NCBI GenBank assembly: GCA_000697665.1
Contig: KL197722.1
Location: 148,844-212,843 of the forward strand
DNA: 64,000 nt
DNA from: Jaapia argillacea MUCL 33604
Lineage: Eukaryota; Basidiomycota; Agaricomycetes; Jaapiales; Jaapiaceae
Direction of reading: 5' to 3'
Position numbers and translations under genes: made by a program. Under the pieces are notes generated by a model. The model did no database searches. It was given only the letters and a program-made list of their open reading frames with translations, and was not told the origin of the DNA. Positions 57,083 through 64,000 of the stretch are shown in pieces. How positions within the stretch are numbered: the first letter of the stretch is position 1; each line of letters opens with the position of its first letter.

Positions 57083-57442
57083 TTCCCCCATCAGAACCAA
57101 ATCCACTGGCCAAGTTGAATGAATCTAAAATGAGAGTAATGAAAGGGGGAGAAATAAGAACATCCTCTGCCAATCTATATGCAGGATAGGTATGTGACCA
57201 TATCATGTTCAGAGAGCCCAATGAGAGAGGACCTCAATAAGAGTCTGTGGAGAAGCTACTACTTTGAGAGGCCAGGACATTGAATCAGAAGAGTAGTTCA
57301 AGTCACTAGAACCTGAATTAGAATTACTATAAGCCTGCATACTTACAGACTCATGATTATGTCTTGATGATGGGTCATATCCCTAAGACCCAGGGATAAA
57401 TGTCCCAGAAGATACAGAGTCAGAATCAGAATCTTCAATTGT

Positions 57443-57610
57443 CTGAAAACTGGAGCTACCAGGCTGAATGCTGGAATTACCAGTCTGGGAGCTAGAACTA
57501 CCAGCATGAAATCTGGAGCTACCAGTCTGAACACTCAAACTACCGGTCTGGAAACTGGAACTACCAGTCTGGAAGCTAGAACTACCAGTACAAAAGCTGG
57601 TCTTACTAGT
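57443..57610. repeat. 21-bp tandem repeat, 8 copies
   Basis: Eight diverged 21-bp units around CTGGAAGCTAGAACTACCAGT lie in the gag-like fossil. On the minus strand they encode a repeated seven-residue T-G-S-S-S-F-Q motif. Confidence 0.9.
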
Positions 57611-59389
57611 CTGTGTTGACCAGAAGAGAGAAGAGATAGTTTTTGGTGGCTGGGGCTTCTCATATACCAGGCTATCCACTGTTGAGACTGAGGAGTCATA
57701 GGAATAAAGAGGTCCTGAATACAGTCCTTCAAACTTCAATGCCTCCTTGTACATCCAATCAAAAGATGTGGAAGCAACAGACATTCCACATTTCTGTAGA
57801 AGGTGTTGAGATATAGGGAGAGGAAGACCTTGGATGAATTGCCCACAGAATGCTTTGTTATCTGGTTGCCTAACCATCAGCTTTGCAGCAAGGAGGAGAT
57901 CATTATAGAAACCTCAACACCAGTTGATGAGTGGAAGCAACAATCACCAAACCTGGTAACCACTAGCTATCCTGGCCTAAACATTAACACCCTTGCAAAG
58001 AAAGTGCTTATATATAGCACAGACGACATCCTGAAACTTCACGTTGTTACCAATGACCAGATGATCATTGACTTCGTGGTCAAACCAGGATAATGCCTGA
58101 CCATTTAGATACTGTCCAAGAATATCAATCTGGGTACTTAAGCTCAAGACAAAGGAGCCCAAAACACCAAGAGGCCTTGATGAAGACAGAGGTCCTGACA
58201 GGGGTAGTTTCTGAACACTGTGAGCACATGACAACACTTCCTTATATTTATTTGTGGTACCAGCCACTTGTATCCTTCGTGGATGAGGGGTGCACTTGGT
58301 GACACAAGCACCCAAGTCAACTGGCATGACATTCTTGCCAGGAAAGGGAATGTCACCTGGAGTATCAGCAAAACCATTTGAAACACCTGCAGCAACCCAC
58401 ACTCAGGTCCTATGTTGTTGAGTATCATCGATTGAACATGAAGAGTGATAATAAGGATGAGACTGAGCATGAGGATCTGTAGTAGTACCACCATTAGCTG
58501 AGGTTGGGCCTCCATCCTCAACATCCATGAGATCCAGATCAAATCAAACACTGTGAAGGTGACATGAACTAGTGCTGCAAGCAGCATTCACAACCTCAGA
58601 GAGATCTCTATTGTTAGGTCAATGATTGTTGAGCAAATTCCAGAAAATCGATGGCAAGCCCTGACTGAACACATTGGAGTTGCATGAGTCACAAAGTGAC
58701 CCACCACGATCAAGGGAAAGCTCAATATGCTTGTTATGATCAACCAGAACACTGCAGACATCAGGTTGTCAATGAGATAAAGTGCCTCCAGCAATGCTGA
58801 AAGCTGAGCATGAACTGTTGGTGCTGACCTGAGCCCCAATAATATTCTAGCCATCCAGTCCTAGATTGTGGGCATCGTGGTAGGAAAGGACTCACCACAA
58901 TTGAGGGACCTCCAGTACATTGGCAGATCCATTCAGTCAACCAGAAGACCTAGTGTTGGTGCTCATCACCAAAGGCTTGATATGAGAATCAGGTAGTGGC
59001 ACAGAATGAAGCAGAGTGATGCCACAATCTGGAAGCTCCTCTTGAGCTGAGTAGGGAGGCCAGTGGGTGCCAGTCATGAAAAGCTTAGTATGTGAATCAT
59101 TGAGTTATGTAATAGGGTTACGATCAGGAAATTCCAACCACACATGGTGAGGAATGATGCCATGACCAAGGGGTCTGGCTTGAGAATGGCTATTGGCACT
59201 GTACATAGGTGCTGTAGTCAGTGTCTCCACCTGAGAACATATAAGAACAGACTCTCGACAGTGGCTGGATGAGGGTAGGGTATCAGATTTTATAGATGAC
59301 TTTGAGGCCCAAAGAGACATCATGTTGATAGTACCAATCACAGGAGACTCAAGAAAATAATCCAGCAATGGCACACAAGGGAGTGATGC

Positions 59390-60033
59390 TGTTAAGAATC
59401 ACACTGTGCTACACCTATTTTCATTTTTCTTGTTATCCAACACTCCTCATGGATATCTGATCCTTCCATATATGGGATCATCAAGCACTATGATCATATT
59501 CCTCCTGAACACAAGGGATGGGTTCACACCCCTTTGATATCCCTTCAATACACCCTCATTCCTGCACATCCAACCTCTAGTGCATTATCCTTCATCTTTG
59601 TCACTCTGACTCCTCATCACCTTGTCACTTCACCTTCCAGTACGACCCAGGCCACAGACTACAGACCCCTATGTCTCTGACTCATAGATCAGACCATTGA
59701 CTGTGGACTACAGACTACAGACCCCTAACTACGGACCCCTATTCCTTTTGACTCACTTTGACTTATGCTTACTACTGTCTTACTATTGTCTTACTCATTG
59801 CTACTACAGACTATGGACTGTGCTTCATCATAGTATATATACTTCCCTGTATTTGCTAGTATTCCCCATCTTGTTCACTTTGTCAATCTAGATTGTTATC
59901 TCTATTTACATCGTCCCAACTTGATCCCTGTCTGATCATCTGTCTGGAAACCTCTGATAGTTTCTCATCCTCTTGTCATTCTACTTCTGGGACTGTAGCC
60001 TAGGTATCATCAGAGAAGTATCCAAGTCTTACA
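59390..60033 (+). repeat. LTR family B, about 644 bp
   Basis: Starts TGTTAAGAATC and ends near AAGTCTTACA, with a TATA-like AGTATATATAC at about 59830. Its first 125 bp recur inverted at 55112-55375. No partner LTR is in the window; it may be solo. The right end is uncertain. Confidence 0.5.
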
Positions 60034-62661
60034 TCATATACTTTGTTGAAGTAACAATCTCAATAGATGCAGTGTTGTCATGTGGAGGTTTTCCTGGATG
60101 CGATGACTGAAAACAAGAGGGGACCTCATCCAGCACCTTCAACAATTCCTTGGAGACTTCCATAGTCCTCAAATATGTAACTCCAGATACCAGATACCAG
60201 AGACTCAGAGTGAAGACTAGGAGCCTGAGATGCACTGCGACATGCCAAAGGCTCAGGTACTGCCAGGGGGTATGATGACTAAGAGCAAGTGACTATGTTC
60301 ATGTTCATGGATTCAACAGTTTTTGTAGCCCTTGTATTTGTGGTGTTAGTTGCCACAGACTTTACATAAGAAGGTCAATGAGATCCAGTATGACAGCCCA
60401 AGCATGTCACTGGGTTTGGTGATGGAGGATACAAAGTAGTTAATGGTGTTGTCCTATTCACAGGACAGGTGTTGTTCACCATTGAGTTGACATGAGAGCC
60501 ACCAAATGATATGACATGATTGTGACTGCTAGCAACCCTCAGTGGTTCAACAGAAACAGAGGATTGAGAGCATGCAGTAGTAGTCTCAGTTTTTGTATTT
60601 GTGGAAATCTCAGAGATGTTTGGAGTTGGAGTTGGAATCAACAGATTGGTGATACATGTGTCATGATCACCACCTTGCTGCAAGGGTTGATAAGCAGTCC
60701 CACTGAGACTGGAGTGAGCCAACAGATTTGGACTTCTTGTCAGTCTGCTATCTATTGCACAGCTGGGGAGTTGATCCTCAGAATGCATTCTATCACAGCC
60801 ATTTACATGGAAGATGGACACCTTTCTGAGTGTTGCAATTGTAGTACTGGCTGACAACAACTCAGTACATGAGTTATGTAACAGTAAGGTATGACCAGAC
60901 TTTGGTATAACTGGAGTTATTGTCAATGATGACAACCCTCTTTTGCAAGGAGGAGGTAGCATCCCTGCTGTCAGAGAAAGAACTCCCATGACTGGTATCC
61001 CACTCAATGCCAATGGGTCTCTGAGCTTGGGAGGTAGATCTGAAGGGAAGCAACCCATTTCAGGTTGTTTCTCCATCTGACTAGCACTTGAAAGTGGTAT
61101 AGGGGATTGAAGGACAGAGTGATTTGTTCTCCATGGGCACCCCACCTCTGTGCCAGTCAAACTGCAAGGGACACAAGCACTGTCATGCACATCTGACATG
61201 GCTGCTTGAGACTCTTGGCTAGGACTGTAAGCACTTACTAGACTCTTGAGTATACCTTCAAGTTCTTTCCAAGAATGTGCCACCTCAGGATCTGTTTGCC
61301 ACACATCATTATCAACATCATCTGGTCCCATCTGAGTCCCAATTCCATAAGCATAGGTGCCATGAGTTGATGATGCCAATTCACAAAGCCTATCCAAATC
61401 AGTGTGAGTTTGGTCATAGTCATGATGATGCCTATGCAGACCTGGAGAAGATGCTGGATAACCAGCAGATGGAGCAGGAACCCCCACAACAGGTGTCCTC
61501 ATTGATGCTGTTGATTTTATGTGGGACAAGCTAAGTGTACACTTGGACAGAGACAATATCCCAGGTGAACCAGGTACACCATGACTGGTAAGGTGAGGGT
61601 CAGCACCCTTTGGATGTTTATGCAACAAGGCAGAAGCCAAGGCAGTACAATAATGGCTTCTAAATCGATCCTGGAGACATCGGGTATCAGCCTCCTGGCA
61701 TGCATCAAGTGCTTCCAACACAACTTAGTAAGACTCTGAGGTGGCAGCAGTGATGTAAGCTTCTGTATCACTGTCACCTCCTGTCATTTAAGGTGCATGA
61801 TCAACAGTGATCAAGTGGTGGTGGCTCAAGGCCAGTCCTTGACTAGAGACTGTTTGATCAACAATAAACGATTTGCATTAATACACACCAGAGTGAAAAC
61901 CACCAAGCTCAACGACAGGAGGCAATAGACAGCTGTAGAAGGTTTCATAAGATGTAGCCCAAAGCCCCACCATCTCCTCATTTGCATATAATCCACTCAC
62001 TTCCTGGTGATGGTGTAGATCTGGAGACCAAGCATGTGAGGAGTAAGATATGATAGGAGGTTGTTGAACCTGAGGTCCATCTTGCCTGGAGTGCATAGGC
62101 ACACAATGCAACATGAGGAGAGTTTAGATTGTTCAGGACCAGGATCCAGTGCATCCACAGATAGTTTCAACCTCCTTGGGGGTTGAGGTTCAACAACAAC
62201 ACTGCACACTTGAGAGGACACACTAGAATCTTGATGTAACACATTGTAATGGGTTGCCACACCCAAAGTCGAAGGTTCTTCCAGATGTGAGATCAGCAAG
62301 CATGTAGAAGGGGGTTGAACAAGTGATGTATTGGTAGTGTTGCCTCAGTTTTGAGCTTGTGGCACTGCAAGTGGAAGATCAGTGTAGTTCAGAGTCAAGA
62401 ATTAAGGGTGACATGACAACACTGAGTGATGCATTGTCTTCCTGAAGTTGGGAGGCTCCTTGAGAAAGGAAGAACGGATGTGACTGGGAGGAACATCAAC
62501 CCCAGCTCGGAACTGAGGGTAGGGGATACTGTGGACTCTGTAAATATCTTCATATGTTGCCATAGAAGGTTTGGCTTTCACTACAAGTTGTATAGACTGT
62601 TTCAAGAGCCTAGGCTGTAGGAGTTCAAAATAAAAAGTTCAAAGTTCAAAAAGGTATAAGA

Positions 62662-62914
62662 CACTCAATGAAACATTCCTAAGTCACACAAGTAGAACTG
62701 TTACCTGTCTTATAAAGATAAACCATAACCTATACTAGAGCAACAAGAGAGAACAATAGAGAGTGAATGAGACCATAGACAACATAGTGTGTAAGACAAT
62801 CTGGGGAAACGCGAGAGTGTGCCATTGCACATGAACAAGAATGGAACCAAACAAGACCAAGCTTCAGCCACAACTTCAGCCACCTTCCTAAACCAGATCC
62901 CAATCCTTACAGGT
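62662..62914 (-). repeat. LTR-like direct repeat, right copy
   Basis: Partner of 56829-57082. Its outer end on the minus strand begins TGTAAGGATTGGG. Confidence 0.8.
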
Positions 62915-63837
62915 TTGGACTAGCACTTGAACAGAACCATAGGTCAGGTTCTGTGTTCAGAGAATAGGTTACTGAACTGCACAGACCTAGACCATCACAT
63001 CACCATCCATCACCTTTGCCAGCACCACCACCACCAACCCAGTTGCTTCCATCTCCATTGCTAAGTTTCTACCACCAACCTCCCTGATAATCTTCCACCA
63101 TGTCCTCAACAAAGTAATGAACCAATTGTAATGGTCTTGGCCACTATCTGTGCCCACTATATATGCTTTGCTAGAATTCTGGAGGATGCCTTCCAACAAG
63201 CCATGACAGGACATAACAGAAGATTTTAATGCTTTGGGAGGAAGTTAGTTGATGCTAATCAATCACAATCTGAGGTATGGATTACAGTTCTGGGAAATGG
63301 CATTGTATGGGAGATTGAGGCTGTTTTGATCCTCATAATGATAAAGGTGATAAGGTTTGGTTTTATCACTGAGAAGACCTGATACTGTAACATTTCAACC
63401 AATCTGGCAGGGGTTACAACACCAGATAGGCCCACCACTAAGCAACCAACTGGTGAGGATATCTTTGATATCAGACAAGGGTCAGGAGCAGCCAGTATAG
63501 TGGTCTGATGCAACCAAAACCAGTGTTAAAATATCCTTAGAAAGGTCTCTCAGATTCAGATGCAAGAAGGCTATTTGGGTCGTAGCAGGGAACCCTCACA
63601 AATGCGCAAAGGGAAACATACAATGAATCTAGCTATAAATAGTGGAATAATACTGAATGTGGGGGATAAAACATTGATCCAAAGTAAGTAAATAGCTGAG
63701 GGACTACAAAAGTTCATGTGAGCTCATTCGTACATTAACCATAAATCCAACACACCCCTGCGAGCGAAGCATGAACAACCAGAAAAATAGAAACCAAAGA
63801 TGTAAAAGCACACCCCTGTAATCTGCACCCCTGCATT
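62915..63837. other. No gene seen
   Basis: CpG-poor sequence with short open frames only. Probably part of the retroelement that enters from the right edge, or its flank. Confidence 0.4.
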
Positions 63838-64000
63838 CACCAAGCCTCATTCTCCAAATCCAAGTCCACATTGACAACAGCAGCCATTTCAGCACCTCCC
63901 TTTGAAGCTTCCCACTTCCTTTTCTCAGGACAATCAGATTTGTAATGTCCCTTTCCATCACAGAAGAAGCACGTAACATCCAAACAATCGCGTGTGTTGA
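63838..64000 (-). mobile_element. Retrotransposon gag with CCHC zinc knuckle, cut by the window edge
   Basis: On the minus strand 63971-63930 encodes C-x2-C-x4-H-x4-C (CFFCDGKGHYKSDC), the retroelement nucleocapsid knuckle, followed by a short acidic tail and a stop near 63838. The element continues beyond 64000, so family (copia or Ty3) and integrity cannot be judged. It retains more CpG than the sequence to its left, suggesting a younger insertion. Confidence 0.7.

Larger units (their letters stand above)
56829..62914 (-). mobile_element. LTR-flanked element, minus orientation, with gag-like fossil
   Basis: Direct repeats of about 250 bp at 62662-62914 (5' side) and 56829-57082 (3' side) both start TG(C/T)AAGGATTGG on the minus strand, and a polypurine stretch precedes the left one. 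The interior holds a gag-like fossil (57380-58600; ALSWFDHEV and a LPISQHLL block), a long unassigned open stretch (60375-61721) and an LTR of family B (59390-60033). No reverse transcriptase or integrase was seen, so the element was either non-autonomous or has lost those parts. Broken in several places and old. Confidence 0.6.

Noticed and set aside
60375-61721. 448-codon minus-strand open frame
   Set aside because: Begins with GTG rather than ATG, no recognisable domain, CpG-depleted and inside an LTR-flanked element; treated as part of the fossil, not as a host gene.
1-64000. tRNA, rRNA or CRISPR arrays
   Set aside because: No cloverleaf-like A/B box pairs, rRNA-like blocks or regularly spaced identical repeats were noticed; absence was judged by eye only.

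Overview
The window looks like a nuclear scaffold of a filamentous basidiomycete, most likely an Agaricomycete. Protein genes are densely packed and cut by many short introns (mostly 54-80 bp, GT-AG). The gene content also fits: a DUF6697-type coiled-coil gene pair, expanded TKL-like kinases, and an F-box-associated protein of the mushroom type. All gene models were read by eye: splice sites were chosen so that conserved motifs stay in frame, and every complete model below sums to a multiple of three. No rRNA, tRNA or CRISPR was seen. There is one assembly gap (N, 25758-26301).

Layout. 0-6.4 kb: two tandem minus-strand coiled-coil nuclear proteins, one full (DUF6697-like) and one lacking the domain, with duplicated flanks. 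6.4-9.1 kb: a type II membrane glycosyltransferase-like protein and a maleylacetate reductase, converging. 9.4-19.4 kb: two housekeeping genes, ELP1 (22 exons, tRNA-modifying Elongator) and USO1/p115 (16 exons, Golgi tethering), sharing a 166-bp divergent promoter. 19.8-31.8 kb: three tandem minus-strand class V aminotransferases of the molybdenum-cofactor-sulfurase type, each with an N-myristoylation start. The second and third lie in a recent ~3-4 kb segmental duplication. 32-42.5 kb: a secreted polysaccharide-lyase-like protein, a saccharopine-dehydrogenase-like reductase, an atypical kinase, an SR-rich nuclear protein and an F-box-associated protein. 42.7-51.7 kb: an array of TKL-like kinases with their own N-terminal helical domain: one intact gene, two wrecked copies, and on the other strand a kinase plus kinase-like unit that splices in frame into a tandem kinase/pseudokinase.

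From about 49.35 kb rightwards the base composition changes: CpG becomes very rare and TG/CA replaces it, inside the kinase gene and through nested transposon fossils up to ~63.7 kb (chromovirus end and LTR, a mariner-like MITE, an hAT transposase, an LTR element with a gag-like fossil, and a zinc-knuckle gag at the right edge). This is what long-term cytosine methylation and deamination of a silenced domain would leave. The premature stop in the first plus-strand kinase is a CGA-to-TGA change of exactly this type.

The most unusual items are the kinase-pseudokinase tandem cut by the CpG-decay boundary, the triplicated myristoylated aminotransferases, and the truncated coiled-coil paralogue that keeps only the coiled coil and a nuclear-localisation-like tail.
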